Part shown: positions 54,452 through 63,598 of the stretch, piece after piece
How positions within the stretch are numbered: position 1 is the stretch's first letter
Layout of the letters: every line of letters starts with the position of its first letter
Notes under the pieces: model-generated
Told to the model about the DNA's origin: nothing
Database searches by the model: none
What the model saw: the letters and a program-made list of their open reading frames with translations, nothing else
Position numbers and translations under genes: made by a program
Assembly (NCBI RefSeq): GCF_000689395.1
Contig: NZ_HG966617.1
Span: 3,012,721 to 3,076,720, forward strand
Length of the DNA stretch: 64,000 nt
Direction: 5' to 3'
Origin: Candidatus Phaeomarinobacter ectocarpi
GTDB lineage: Bacteria; Pseudomonadota; Alphaproteobacteria; CGMCC-115125

Positions 54452-54619
54452 TCATGACCCGGGCCTGTCTGCCTGCGCTTCAAGCAGGGCGACGCGCGCC
54501 TTCACCGCACGGTGCGCCTGCGCGCTCCACACAATCAGGCCAACAACCACAAGTGCCGTCACCCCGTAAGCGGGCCACACAAAACTTCCATACCCACCCA
54601 TGGCGAGAAAATCAGCCAT
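54452..54619 (-). CDS. ccmD: Haem exporter protein CcmD
   Basis: 55 residues, below common gene-finder cut-offs. One membrane helix ('YGVTALVVVGLIVWSAQAHR') after the typical 'FLAMGGYGSFVWPAY' N-terminus, then a basic cytoplasmic tail. CcmD helps release holo-CcmE from the CcmABC complex. Its ATG overlaps the ccmC stop by one base (TGATG), and ccmG follows. Confidence 0.92.
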   Translation of the reverse strand: MADFLAMGGYGSFVWPAYGVTALVVVGLIVWSAQAHRAVKARVALLEAQADRPGS

Positions 54620-55359
54620 CACGCACCTCCCGCCTGCGCCTGCTGCATTTCAAGCGCAGCCGCCCGGCGTTGCATGATTTCCGTCCGCGTGCGCACCAAA
54701 GTGAGCACGATGAACAATAGCGTAAAGCCAACCGCCATCACCAGCAGCGGCGTCAGGATGGACGAATGAATGGCCGGACCGTCGAGCCGGGCAACAGATG
54801 CGGGTTGATGCAACGTGTTCCACCAGTCGACCGAAAACCGGATGACCGGCAGATTGACCGCGCCGGCAAGACAAAAGACCGATGTCGCCCGCGCCGCGCG
54901 GCCAAAGTCCTCAATCACTTCCCACAGGGCCATGTAGCCCAGATAGATGAAAAACAGCACCAGCACAGACGTCAGCCGCGCGTCCCACACCCAGTAGGCC
55001 CCCCACATGGGCTTGCCCCACAGGGAGCCCGTGACCAGCGCCAGAAACGTGAACGCAGCCCCCAGCGGGGCCATCGCCTTGGCAGAGGCAAAGGCCAGCG
55101 GATGCCGCCAGATCAGCCCAACCGCACAGGCAAGCGCCATGGAGGCATAGCCTGCGGACGCCAGCCACGCTGACGGCACATGCACATACATCATGCGCAC
55201 GGTCTCTCCCTGCTGATAGTCCGGGGGCGACGCAATCAGCGCCAGATACAGCCCGACACTCAGCGTCAGCGCCGTGGCGGCAATGGCCCACGGCAAAACT
55301 GCGCCGGAAAGCGCCATGAAGCGCGCCGGATTTGCAAACCGCTGTATGGATTTAGCCAT
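54619..55359 (-). CDS. ccmC: Haem exporter protein CcmC
   Basis: 246 residues with six predicted membrane helices. Transfers haem to CcmE. The tryptophan-rich WWD motif is 'WGAYWVWDARLT' (119-130), flanked by the periplasmic haem-ligand histidines H60 ('MMYVHVPSAW') and H184 ('WWNTLHQPA'). The family start is the ATG at 55359, with GGGGAT upstream; the frame beyond it is not related. Separated from ccmB by 85 bases. Confidence 0.95.
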   Translation of the reverse strand: MAKSIQRFANPARFMALSGAVLPWAIAATALTLSVGLYLALIASPPDYQQGETVRMMYVHVPSAWLASAGYASMALACAVGLIWRHPLAFASAKAMAPLGAAFTFLALVTGSLWGKPMWGAYWVWDARLTSVLVLFFIYLGYMALWEVIEDFGRAARATSVFCLAGAVNLPVIRFSVDWWNTLHQPASVARLDGPAIHSSILTPLLVMAVGFTLLFIVLTLVRTRTEIMQRRAAALEMQQAQAGGA

Positions 55360-55444
55360 ATGATTTTTTATCCCCGCCACGCATCCGCAGCAAGAAAAGC
55401 TCCCTGCGGCGAAATAGCGTTTTCGTGAGGGGTGCGGACCAAAG

Positions 55445-56098
55445 TCATGACACCGAAATCCGCAACGCCGCCGCAGCCGCAAAGGGCGCCAGCGCCAGGG
55501 AGGCCAGCGAGAAAGCCCCCAGAAACAGCATGGGTGTTCCCATCAGGTCGCCGGTGCCCGCCGCCGCGCCGAAAATCAGCGCCGGGACATACAGCGGCAG
55601 CACAATCAGGGACAGCACAAGTCCGCCCCGGCGCACGCCCACCGTGAGGGCAGCGCCAAGGGCACCAATAAAACTCAGCGACGGGGTCCCCACCAGCAGG
55701 CTCACAAGGAGGGGCAGCAGAATGTCGGTATCCAGATTGACCAGAAACGCGACCGCCGGCATCGCAATGATCAGCGGCACGGTGTTGGTGATCCAGTGCG
55801 CCAGACACTTGGCAAGCACCTGCGCTTCCACCGGCAGCGGTGACATCAAGAACAGGTCCAGCGACCCGTCCTCGAAGTCCGCCTGAAACAGCCGGTCCAG
55901 CGACAACAAGGTTGCCAGCAGCACCGCCACCCACAAAACGCCCGGCCCGATGCGCGACAGGAGATCCAGATCAGCGCCCACACCAAACGGCACCATGGTC
56001 ACGACGATGATGAAAAAGCCAAGCCCCACAAACGGTCCACCGCCCAGCCTTCCAGCGAGCTTGATGTCGCGCGCCACCAGCGCCCAGAACGCGCTCAT
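55445..56098 (-). CDS. ccmB: Haem exporter protein CcmB
   Basis: 217 residues with six predicted membrane helices. Membrane component of the CcmAB ABC transporter. 'FGVGADLDLLSRIGPGVLWVA', 'EDGSLDLFLMSPLPVEAQVL' and 'KCLAHWITNTVPLIIAMP' are CcmB signatures. The stop of ccmA overlaps the start by four bases (ATGA at 56095). Confidence 0.94.
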   Translation of the reverse strand: MSAFWALVARDIKLAGRLGGGPFVGLGFFIIVVTMVPFGVGADLDLLSRIGPGVLWVAVLLATLLSLDRLFQADFEDGSLDLFLMSPLPVEAQVLAKCLAHWITNTVPLIIAMPAVAFLVNLDTDILLPLLVSLLVGTPSLSFIGALGAALTVGVRRGGLVLSLIVLPLYVPALIFGAAAGTGDLMGTPMLFLGAFSLASLALAPFAAAAALRISVS

Positions 56099-56712
56099 GA
56101 CCCCATCCCCAGTTCACCGATATTGAGTTCGCCCATTTTGAGTTCAGTGGCGTCAATGCCCAGGCCCCGATGGGTTGCCGCCAGCACTACACCGCCAAGG
56201 GACAGGTGCTCGGCGAGCAGCTCGTCCAGCAACCCGCGCCCGGCATCGTCCAGCGCGCTGTCAGGCTCATCCATCAACCAGATCGGCCGTGCGCTATCGC
56301 CACCCAAAAAGCAGGAGAACCGCGCCAGCGTCAGCCGCCGCCGCTGCCCGGCCGACAGAACGCCTGCCGTCAGGTCAGGAATATGCCCAAGCCCGAACCG
56401 CGTGAGGGCCGTATGCAAATCGCCGGTACCGCCAAAAAGCGCGACCCAGAACCGCAGATTTTCCATGACACTCATCTGCGGCTTCAGCGCGTCCAGATGC
56501 CCCAGATACAGCATCTCGTCGTCATGACTGATTTCGCCGTCTTCTTCCTCAAGAAGCCCCGCCAGAATGCGCAACAGGCTCGACTTTCCGGTGCCGTTTG
56601 GACCGGTGATCACCAGCGCTTCGCCGCGCCCAAGCGAAAAGGACACGTCTTCAAACAGAAGACGCGCTCCACGCTGGCAGGCCAGATCGATCACTTGAAG
56701 ACATGTAGTCAT
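56095..56712 (-). CDS. ccmA: Haem exporter ATP-binding protein CcmA
   Basis: 205 residues. ABC ATPase of the cytochrome c maturation system. Walker A 'ITGPNGTGKSSLLRILAG', the signature 'VLSAGQRRRLTLARF', Walker B 'PIWLMDEPDSALD' and the switch histidine in 'AATHRGLG' are intact. The gene is first in ccmABCDG. Its upstream 80 bases separate it from a membrane-protein gene; promoter not located. Confidence 0.95.
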   Translation of the reverse strand: MTTCLQVIDLACQRGARLLFEDVSFSLGRGEALVITGPNGTGKSSLLRILAGLLEEEDGEISHDDEMLYLGHLDALKPQMSVMENLRFWVALFGGTGDLHTALTRFGLGHIPDLTAGVLSAGQRRRLTLARFSCFLGGDSARPIWLMDEPDSALDDAGRGLLDELLAEHLSLGGVVLAATHRGLGIDATELKMGELNIGELGMGS

Positions 56713-56795
56713 ATGCGGTCGTAGCTCTCAACTATTTGCCAAGTCCGGTTATGAAATCGCGACATACCGCGTTCCAAGCATAAATGAGGGAGTTT

Positions 56796-57290
56796 CTAAC
56801 CTGGCAAGTTTTTGGGCAGCTTGAGAAATGTCTTCGGCGTTTCACGGCCAGCCCGCTTGTAGAAATAGGCCCAGAACGCCGTCGCCACGGCAATACCAAG
56901 AATGGCAAAAAGAAAAATGCGATGTTCGACGGAGACAACCTCTGGCAAATCAAGGTCGTAAAAAAGAGCAAGTCCCAAATGAATCACGGCTAAAGACAGC
57001 AAGCCACCAAAATGAACTAGACACACCGTGAGGAAAACAAACGTCGTAACCCAGTTTGCCCACACGATGACCATGGTTGGGAGCATGTACATGATTCCCA
57101 ATCCAGCTAGCCATACGACGACCGTTGCAAACGCCACCTGCGGCGCAGACAGTCCAATCTCAAACGCCAGCCAAAATCCAATTCCGATACTTGGCAGAAA
57201 AACGGGCAGTGCCAGCATCACGAACCGGTCCAGCATCGAAAAGTCACGGCGCACGTACAACGCACGCTGACCGCTCCCCAATGCCACCAT
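56796..57290 (-). CDS. Four-helix membrane protein of unknown function
   Basis: 164 residues if it starts at the ATG at 57290, thirteen bases after the crotonase stop; another ATG at 57236 ('MLDRFVMLALPVF') is possible. Four membrane helices: around 'FLPSIGIGFWLAFEIGL', 'FATVVVWLAGLGIMYMLP', 'VFLTVCLVHFGGLLSLAV' and 'FLFAILGIAVATAFWAYFY'. The DNA is more A/T-rich than the neighbours, which suggests a different history. No family recognised. Confidence 0.65.
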   Translation of the reverse strand: MVALGSGQRALYVRRDFSMLDRFVMLALPVFLPSIGIGFWLAFEIGLSAPQVAFATVVVWLAGLGIMYMLPTMVIVWANWVTTFVFLTVCLVHFGGLLSLAVIHLGLALFYDLDLPEVVSVEHRIFLFAILGIAVATAFWAYFYKRAGRETPKTFLKLPKNLPG

Positions 57291-57303
57291 GATAAGAAAT
57301 CGG

Positions 57304-58146
57304 TCAGATGTCTTCAAAGTTTCCCCCGCGCCCCTTGCCCGCCGCAAAGCGCGCGGCGCCTTCGCGGGTGGCACCGGATGCCAGCGTCACCCGGCCAAGG
57401 CGGAACTCGTTGGCCATGGCCTGATCGTAGGGCATGTCCCACTGCATGTATGCGGACATTCTGTCGCCGCGCATACAGCCCTGGGGGAATTTCGCCAGCT
57501 GCTGCGCAATCTTGATGGCTTCCGCCCGTGCCTCACCTTCCGGCACCACGCGATTTGCCAACCCAAGCTGCAGGGCCTCCTTCGCATCCACCGGACGGCC
57601 CGTCAAAATCAAATCCATGGCCCGGCCATGACCGATGATGCGCGGCAGCCGCACCGTACCGCCGTCAATGAGCGGCACGCCCCAGCGCCTGCAGAAAACA
57701 CCAAAGATCGCGCTCTCGCTTGCCACCCGCATGTCCGCCCAGCAGGCCAGCTCAAGCCCGCCGGCCACCGCATGACCTTCGACGGCGGCAATCACCGGCT
57801 TTGACAGCAACATGCGCGACGGCCCCATGGGTCCGTCATCTGCCAGCGGGTCGGCCACAATGCCGGTTTTGGGGAATACGCCCTGGTTGGCGCGCGATGT
57901 ATCTCCGCCTGCCACCGCCTTGAGGTCAGCGCCTGCGCAGAACGTGCCGCGTGCACCGGTAAACACTGCCGCACTGGCATCTTCATCGCGCTCAAAGGCC
58001 AGAAACGCGTCCACCAGCGCATCTGCCGTTGGCCGGTCAACGGCGTTGCGCGCCTGCGGTCGGTCGATGGTGATAATTGTGACGGGTCCGTCTTTTTCAA
58101 CGATGACAGGCTGGGTTGCGGTGTCGGCTGGTCCGGATTCGGTCAT
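57304..58146 (-). CDS. Enoyl-CoA hydratase/isomerase family protein
   Basis: 280 residues. The crotonase core is complete: oxyanion-hole segments 'GTFCAGADLKAVAGG' and 'VEGHAVAGGLELACWADMRV', and the active-site helix region 'RRWGVPLIDGGTVRLPRIIG'. The aspartate after 'PLI' takes the place normally occupied by glycine or proline, as in a branch of crotonase-like proteins. Unrelated in detail to the crotonases at 4851 and 19473. Substrate unknown. Confidence 0.88.
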   Translation of the reverse strand: MTESGPADTATQPVIVEKDGPVTIITIDRPQARNAVDRPTADALVDAFLAFERDEDASAAVFTGARGTFCAGADLKAVAGGDTSRANQGVFPKTGIVADPLADDGPMGPSRMLLSKPVIAAVEGHAVAGGLELACWADMRVASESAIFGVFCRRWGVPLIDGGTVRLPRIIGHGRAMDLILTGRPVDAKEALQLGLANRVVPEGEARAEAIKIAQQLAKFPQGCMRGDRMSAYMQWDMPYDQAMANEFRLGRVTLASGATREGAARFAAGKGRGGNFEDI

Positions 58147-58416
58147 TTAGTGTGTTTCTCCCGTGCTTTAGCGCACTCAAACGGCCTAGTTGCTCTAGGC
58201 GCGCATACCTGTTCGGAGTATAAAGCGCCCGCACACTCCCGCACGCCCAGAATGCGCGAACTCGTTTGCGCCGCCTGAGGGTCACAACCCCGGTGCCAGA
58301 AAAAAACAAAACCGCGCGCGGATCACTGTCTTTTTCGCGCTGATGCATGCCCCGACATCGCATGCGTTTGCGCTCAAGGACGCTGTCCTAAAATTGCCTG
58401 ATGAGGAGGATCTCTC

Positions 58417-61197
58417 TTGGCACCTGCAAAGAAAAAAGCAGCAAAAAAATCGGCGACCCCAGCCAAAACCCCAAAAGGCGTGGCACCGGTCTCTCTCGAC
58501 AGCTTCAAATGCCGCAAGACCCTCAAGGTCGGCAATAAGAGCTATGAATATTTCTCGCTGAAAGACGCTGAGAAAAACGGCCTCAAGAACATCACGCGCC
58601 TGCCCTACTCGTTGAAGGTGCTGCTGGAAAACCTCCTGCGCTACGAAGACGGCCGCTCCGTCAAGAAAGCCGACATCGAAGCGATGGCCAAGTGGCTGAC
58701 GCGCCGCAAGTCGAGCAAGGAAATCGCGTTCCGCCCGGCCCGCGTTCTGATGCAGGACTTCACCGGCGTGCCCGGCGTGGTTGACCTCGCCGCCATGCGC
58801 GACGCCATGGCTGCCGCAGGCGGTAACCCGGACAAGATCAACCCACTGGCCCCTGTTGATCTGGTGATTGACCACTCTGTGATGGTTGACCACTTCGGCG
58901 GCAAGGATTCGTTCAAGAAGAACGTGAACGTTGAATATGAGCGCAACGGCGAACGTTACGAGTTCCTGCGCTGGGGCTCTGAAGCCTTCAACAACCTCCG
59001 CGTTGTTCCTCCTGGAACCGGCATCTGCCACCAGGTGAACCTGGAATATCTGGCCCAGACCGTCTGGACCAAGAAGGAAAAGCGCGCAGCAGCGGGCGGC
59101 AAGACCAAGACCGTTGAAGTTGCCTATCCTGACAGCCTCGTCGGCACAGACAGCCACACCACCATGGTCAATGGTCTGTCCGTTCTGGGGTGGGGCGTTG
59201 GCGGCATCGAAGCTGAAGCAGCCATGCTCGGCCAGCCGATCTCCATGCTGATCCCTGAAGTCATCGGCATGAAGCTCACCGGCAAGATGGCCGAAGGCAT
59301 CACCGCCACTGACCTCGTGCTGACTGTCACCGAAATGCTCCGCGCCCGTGGCGTGGTTGGCAAGTTCGTTGAGTTCTATGGCCCGGGCCTGGATCACCTG
59401 TCTCTCGAAGATCAGGCGACGCTCTCCAACATGGCACCGGAATATGGCGCCACGTGCGGCTTCTTCCCGATTGACGCCGAAACACTCCGCTACCTCAAGG
59501 CCACAGGCCGCAAGAAGGCCCGCGTGGACCTTGTTGAAGCCTACGCCAAGAAGCAGGGCATGTTCCGCACGTCCAAGTCGGAAGACCCGATCTTCACAGA
59601 CAGCCTACACCTTGATCTCAGCAGTGTGGTCCCAAGCCTTGCAGGTCCAAAGCGCCCGCAGGACCGCGTGGCTCTCTCCGACATTGCAGACAGCTTTGCT
59701 GGCTCGATGGTCAACGAGTTCAAGAAGGCAGATGACGGCTTCCAGCGCGCCAAGGTTGACGGCACCGATTACACGATCGGTCACGGCGACGTTGTGATTG
59801 CAGCCATCACGTCATGCACCAACACCTCCAACCCCTCTGTGCTCATGGCCGCCGGCCTCGTCGCGCAGAAGGCCAACAAGCTGGGTCTCAAGACCAAGCC
59901 ATGGGTGAAGCCGTCACTGGCTCCGGGCTCACAGGTCGTGACGGAATATTTGAAGGACGCCGGTCTCCAGAAGGAACTCGACAAGCTCGGCTTCAATCTG
60001 GTCGGTTACGGTTGCACAACCTGCATCGGTAACTCCGGTCCACTGCCCGCGCCAATCTCCAAGGCCATTCACGAGGCTGACCTGGTTGCGACGTCTGTTC
60101 TGTCAGGCAACCGTAACTTCGAAGGCCGCGTGTCTCCGGATGTGCGCGCCAACTACCTGGCCTCACCGCCGCTGGTTGTCGCCTACGCGCTGGCCGGTTC
60201 CGTCAATGTGAACCTCACAAAGGAACCCATTGGTCAGGACAAGAAGGGCAATGATGTCTATCTCAAGGACATCTGGCCGACCTCTCTCGAGATTGCCGAA
60301 GCTGTGCGCAAGTCCGTGACCCAGAAGATGTTCCGCGAACGCTATGCGGACGTGTTCAAGGGCGACCCGCAGTGGCGCAAGATCAAGGTCACCGGTGGCA
60401 AGACCTACAACTGGAACAAGAAGAGCACCTACGTGCAGAACCCGCCTTACTTTGAAGGCATGACGGCCGACCCCGCAGCGGTCGAGCCGATCAAGGATGC
60501 CCGCATCCTGGGCCTGTTCGGTGACTCGATCACCACCGACCACATCTCTCCCGCCGGCTCCATCAAGGCGGACAGCCCGGCTGGTGACTACCTCAAGGCC
60601 AACAAGGTCAAGCCTGCTGACTTCAACTCCTACGGCTCGCGCCGAGGCAACCACGAAGTCATGATGCGCGGCACCTTTGCCAACATCCGCATCAAGAACC
60701 AGATGGTTCCCGGTGTTGAAGGCGGCGTGACGGTCCACTATCCGTCAGGCGATGGCATGCCGATCTACGACGCGGCCATGAAGTACGCCGAGTCAGGCAA
60801 CAAGCTTGTGGTCTTCGGTGGCAAGGAATACGGCACCGGCTCATCCCGTGACTGGGCGGCCAAGGGCACCAAGCTCCTGGGCGTTGAAGCTGTGATCGTG
60901 GAAAGCTTCGAGCGTATCCACCGGTCCAACCTCGTCGGCATGGGCGTTCTGCCCCTGCAGTTCGAAGATGGCATGAGCTGGAGCAAGCTGGGTTTGAACG
61001 GCTCTGAAACCGTGACGATCACCGGCAACGAAAAGGGCATCAAGCCCCGCATGACGCTCACCCTTGAGATCACCGATACCAAGGGCGCGACCAAGAAAGT
61101 ACCGGTGCTGTGCCGCATCGATACCGCAGATGAAGTCGATTACTACGAAAACGGCGGCATCCTGCACTTCGTGCTTCGGAACCTGATGGCGTCGTAA
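58417..61197 (+). CDS. acnA: Aconitate hydratase A
   Basis: 926 residues. Isomerises citrate and isocitrate. Cluster ligands C467 ('[12 protein letters not shown]'), C533 and C536 ('[13 protein letters not shown]') are intact, along with '[21 protein letters not shown]' style substrate sequence and '[10 protein letters not shown]' equivalents ('[12 protein letters not shown]'). It starts with TTG; GAGGAGGA six bases upstream leaves no in-frame ATG. The usual start is 'SLDSFK', and here about 25 extra residues precede it, beginning '[17 protein letters not shown]'. Confidence 0.96.
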   Translation: MAPAKKKAAKKSATPAKTPKGVAPVSLDSFKCRKTLKVGNKSYEYFSLKDAEKNGLKNITRLPYSLKVLLENLLRYEDGRSVKKADIEAMAKWLTRRKSSKEIAFRPARVLMQDFTGVPGVVDLAAMRDAMAAAGGNPDKINPLAPVDLVIDHSVMVDHFGGKDSFKKNVNVEYERNGERYEFLRWGSEAFNNLRVVPPGTGICHQVNLEYLAQTVWTKKEKRAAAGGKTKTVEVAYPDSLVGTDSHTTMVNGLSVLGWGVGGIEAEAAMLGQPISMLIPEVIGMKLTGKMAEGITATDLVLTVTEMLRARGVVGKFVEFYGPGLDHLSLEDQATLSNMAPEYGATCGFFPIDAETLRYLKATGRKKARVDLVEAYAKKQGMFRTSKSEDPIFTDSLHLDLSSVVPSLAGPKRPQDRVALSDIADSFAGSMVNEFKKADDGFQRAKVDGTDYTIGHGDVVIAAITSCTNTSNPSVLMAAGLVAQKANKLGLKTKPWVKPSLAPGSQVVTEYLKDAGLQKELDKLGFNLVGYGCTTCIGNSGPLPAPISKAIHEADLVATSVLSGNRNFEGRVSPDVRANYLASPPLVVAYALAGSVNVNLTKEPIGQDKKGNDVYLKDIWPTSLEIAEAVRKSVTQKMFRERYADVFKGDPQWRKIKVTGGKTYNWNKKSTYVQNPPYFEGMTADPAAVEPIKDARILGLFGDSITTDHISPAGSIKADSPAGDYLKANKVKPADFNSYGSRRGNHEVMMRGTFANIRIKNQMVPGVEGGVTVHYPSGDGMPIYDAAMKYAESGNKLVVFGGKEYGTGSSRDWAAKGTKLLGVEAVIVESFERIHRSNLVGMGVLPLQFEDGMSWSKLGLNGSETVTITGNEKGIKPRMTLTLEITDTKGATKKVPVLCRIDTADEVDYYENGGILHFVLRNLMAS

Positions 61198-61219
61198 GAC
61201 ACCACCAGCACCGATAAGA

Positions 61220-61254
61220 AAGCCCGGAAGCCACTACGGTTTCCGGGCTTTTTT
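61220..61254 (+). terminator. Intrinsic terminator after acnA
   Basis: AAGCCCGGAA (61220-61229) and TTCCGGGCTT (61241-61250) form a perfect ten-base stem with an 11-base loop, followed by TTTTT. It lies 22 bases after the acnA stop codon. Confidence 0.92.
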
Positions 61255-61390
61255 GTGCCTGATCACCTGAAAAACAGCGGTTTTTCGCCGTGATCACGCA
61301 GCCCCTCACACTCTCTTGAGTGGATCATGAGCCGGCAAATCCCTAGGTTGATCCTTAGGGAGCCCCACCCTCCAACGCGAAGAGACTGCA

Positions 61391-62155
61391 ATGACCGCCC
61401 TGCCACAGATCACCTCACGCGCCTCTATGCGCATTGCTGCACCCGCGTTGCTGGCTGCCGCCATGCTGATGCCCGCATCCGCCCAGGCGCGGCCTGCTGT
61501 CGTGGAACTCTTCACAAGTCAGGGCTGCTCCTCCTGCCCCCCGGCTGACGCGCTGATCAACGAAGTCGCCCCCCGCGACGACGTCATCGCGCTGACCTAC
61601 AACATTACCTATTGGGACTATCTGGGCTGGCGCGACACCCTGGGCCGCGAAGAACACACGCAGCGCCAGGAAGCCTATGCGCAGCACTTCATGGACCGGA
61701 AATATACGCCGCAGCTGATCATCGACGGCGAGACCCATATGCCCGGCAGCCGCCAGCAGGCGTCCCGCAAAGCCATCAATGATCAGGTGGACAGCGTCGA
61801 AGGCGCAGGGGCCCTCGTCACCACCCCGACAGATGATGGATTTGCCGTCACAGCCGATGCCACGGCGGGGTCCCAGACAGCCGCCGTCTGGCTCGTCCAG
61901 TACGATGTCGCCCATGAAGTGATGATCACCCGCGGCGAAAACGCCGGTGAGACCATTACCTACTCAAACGTGGTGCGGGATATCATCCGCCTGGACGACT
62001 GGGACACGTCAAAGCCGCTGAGCATCGATCTCGCCAAGGACATGCTGATGGAAGGCGACCATGACGGCTGCGCCATCATCGTGCAGCAGGCCGGTGAGTA
62101 CGGCGTCGGCAAGGTCCTCACAGCCGCCCGCATCGACATGGCCCTGATGAACTAA
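61391..62155 (+). CDS. DUF1223 thioredoxin-like secreted protein
   Basis: 254 residues. A signal peptide ('AAPALLAAAMLMPASAQA') is followed by the DUF1223 fold with a CxxC: 'VELFTSQGCSSCPPADALI' (C46, C49), then 'NITYWDYLGWRDTLG' and 'YTPQLIIDGETHMPGSR'. Typically found just after acnA in alphaproteobacteria. Redox function is inferred from the CSSC motif; the substrate is unknown. GAAGAGA precedes the ATG. Confidence 0.88.
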   Translation: MTALPQITSRASMRIAAPALLAAAMLMPASAQARPAVVELFTSQGCSSCPPADALINEVAPRDDVIALTYNITYWDYLGWRDTLGREEHTQRQEAYAQHFMDRKYTPQLIIDGETHMPGSRQQASRKAINDQVDSVEGAGALVTTPTDDGFAVTADATAGSQTAAVWLVQYDVAHEVMITRGENAGETITYSNVVRDIIRLDDWDTSKPLSIDLAKDMLMEGDHDGCAIIVQQAGEYGVGKVLTAARIDMALMN

Positions 62156-62228
62156 TACCGTCCCAATTCTCGCCTTCTTCAAATGGAATCTCGGCATTCC
62201 ACCTGGCAGCAGACATTGGTTTGGCAAG

Positions 62229-62459
62229 ATGAAAAACGTTTACATACTTTGGCACACGCATGTCTTTGATGATGGGAGCGAAGATGACAAGCAATGCGGG
62301 GTGTATTCATCGAGAGAGGCAGCAGAAGCAGCAAAGACGCGTCTACTGCTGCAGCCAGGTTTCAAAGACCACCCAGATGGCTTTATGATCGACACTCCGG
62401 AGATCGACAAGGATCAATGGACCGAAGGCTTCATAACAGTGCTGCATGGCGACGAATAG
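62229..62459 (+). CDS. Small acidic conserved protein starting VYILWHTH
   Basis: 76 residues. 'MKNVYILWHTHVFDDGSEDD' followed by 'GVYSSREAAEAAKTRL' and 'FKDHPDGFMIDTPEIDKDQW' is a pattern I recall from small cytoplasmic proteins of unknown function that often appear as singletons in accessory regions. Acidic overall. Base composition is lower in G+C than acnA and its neighbours, consistent with acquisition. No close partner; the gene to the right is on the other strand. Confidence 0.72.
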   Translation: MKNVYILWHTHVFDDGSEDDKQCGVYSSREAAEAAKTRLLLQPGFKDHPDGFMIDTPEIDKDQWTEGFITVLHGDE

Positions 62460-62473
62460 CCAGCTGCGCTTCT

Positions 62474-63598
62474 CTATTGCACTTCGTTCGCGCTTTCCAC
62501 AGCTTCCAGATCGACCTCAGCACCTTCCACAGGCTTGGCTTCTGTCAGCGTCTCGAATGACCGCGTCAAATCCGCCCCGCGAGGTGTCGGCAGCGCAAAG
62601 GCATAGGGCGCAAAGCCCGCCGCAAGCCGGGCTGCTTCCTGCACCACGGCCTCATCCGCATCGTCAACAGCGCGCGCATCAAGCACCGCATAGTAGCTGC
62701 CGCCCTGCTTTTCAGCCTGCACGGTGACCTGCAACCCGTCATCCGTGTGATAGACCGACGACACGGGCGCTTCGAGGGTTATGTTGGCCTGCGGCAAAAC
62801 ATCCGTGAACTGAAGACCGACCAGACCATTGCCGATGCCATCAATCGCATAGTCCGTCACCACCTGAAGATCATCAGGCAGATCATCCAGCTGGTAGGCC
62901 GGCTTGCTGGCGCCGTCCCCGTCCGCCAGTGACACCGTGTAAGACGGGCCTTCCTGCGGCAGCACATCCACCCGCGTGACACGGCCGGACGCCAGATCAA
63001 CCACACGCGTGTCGAGCCAGGGGACCTGCTTTTGTTCAAGATTGAAGGACCCGCGGGCCACATAGGACTGATCTTCATCGGGACGCCGCACATAAATCGT
63101 GCCGGTCCCATCAATGTCAGCGGAGCCTTCCAGCTTGCCTACAATGAGGGACGCCAGTTCCTCGCCCGCATTGTCAAAGACCGAAACACGCACGCCGGTT
63201 CCCTTGTCGGCAGGGTCGGTCAGGTTGATGTGCTTGTGCCAGTCCGGCAGCGCCGTGCGCGCTTCGACCAGTTCCAGATCAGCCAGACCCACCACCGTCC
63301 GCTTCACAAGGTCGGCCCGCGCGGGATGATTGTCTTTTTCAACCAGGCGCCATGTGTCACCGGTGTCCCCGTCACGCACCACCGTCACCGCCGTCAGTCG
63401 ATTGACGATCTCGATACGCGCCGCATCGTTCACCTGTTCACTGAGATCAGGAAACATCAGCCGGGTTTCAAAGTCCGAGGTCAGCGCCCGCCGCTGCATA
63501 GAGACCGCAAAGATAGCCAGCGCCACGAGCAGCACCGTCACCACACCAAGCATGGTCAGCGTGCGTGCCTGTCCGCCGCGCAAAAGCACATCCCTCAT
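62474..63598 (-). CDS. DUF4340 domain protein of a GldG-type ABC system
   Basis: 374 residues. One N-terminal membrane helix ('LGVVTVLLVALAIFAVSMQ') and a DUF4340 region: 'EQVNDAARIEIVNRLTAVTV', 'DTWRLVEKDNHPARADLVKR', 'IYVRRPDEDQSYVAR', 'WLDTRVVDL'. Such proteins sit with GldG-like integral proteins and an ABC exporter of unknown substrate. Its start overlaps the stop of the neighbouring gene by four bases (63595-63598), so they are coupled. The last 30 residues are acidic and unstructured. Confidence 0.85.
   Translation of the reverse strand: MRDVLLRGGQARTLTMLGVVTVLLVALAIFAVSMQRRALTSDFETRLMFPDLSEQVNDAARIEIVNRLTAVTVVRDGDTGDTWRLVEKDNHPARADLVKRTVVGLADLELVEARTALPDWHKHINLTDPADKGTGVRVSVFDNAGEELASLIVGKLEGSADIDGTGTIYVRRPDEDQSYVARGSFNLEQKQVPWLDTRVVDLASGRVTRVDVLPQEGPSYTVSLADGDGASKPAYQLDDLPDDLQVVTDYAIDGIGNGLVGLQFTDVLPQANITLEAPVSSVYHTDDGLQVTVQAEKQGGSYYAVLDARAVDDADEAVVQEAARLAAGFAPYAFALPTPRGADLTRSFETLTEAKPVEGAEVDLEAVESANEVQ

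Noticed and set aside
58282-59397. Long minus-strand frame of 371 codons opposite acnA
   Set aside because: Mirror frame of acnA; rich in His/Gly/Val from G/C-rich third positions, no family features.
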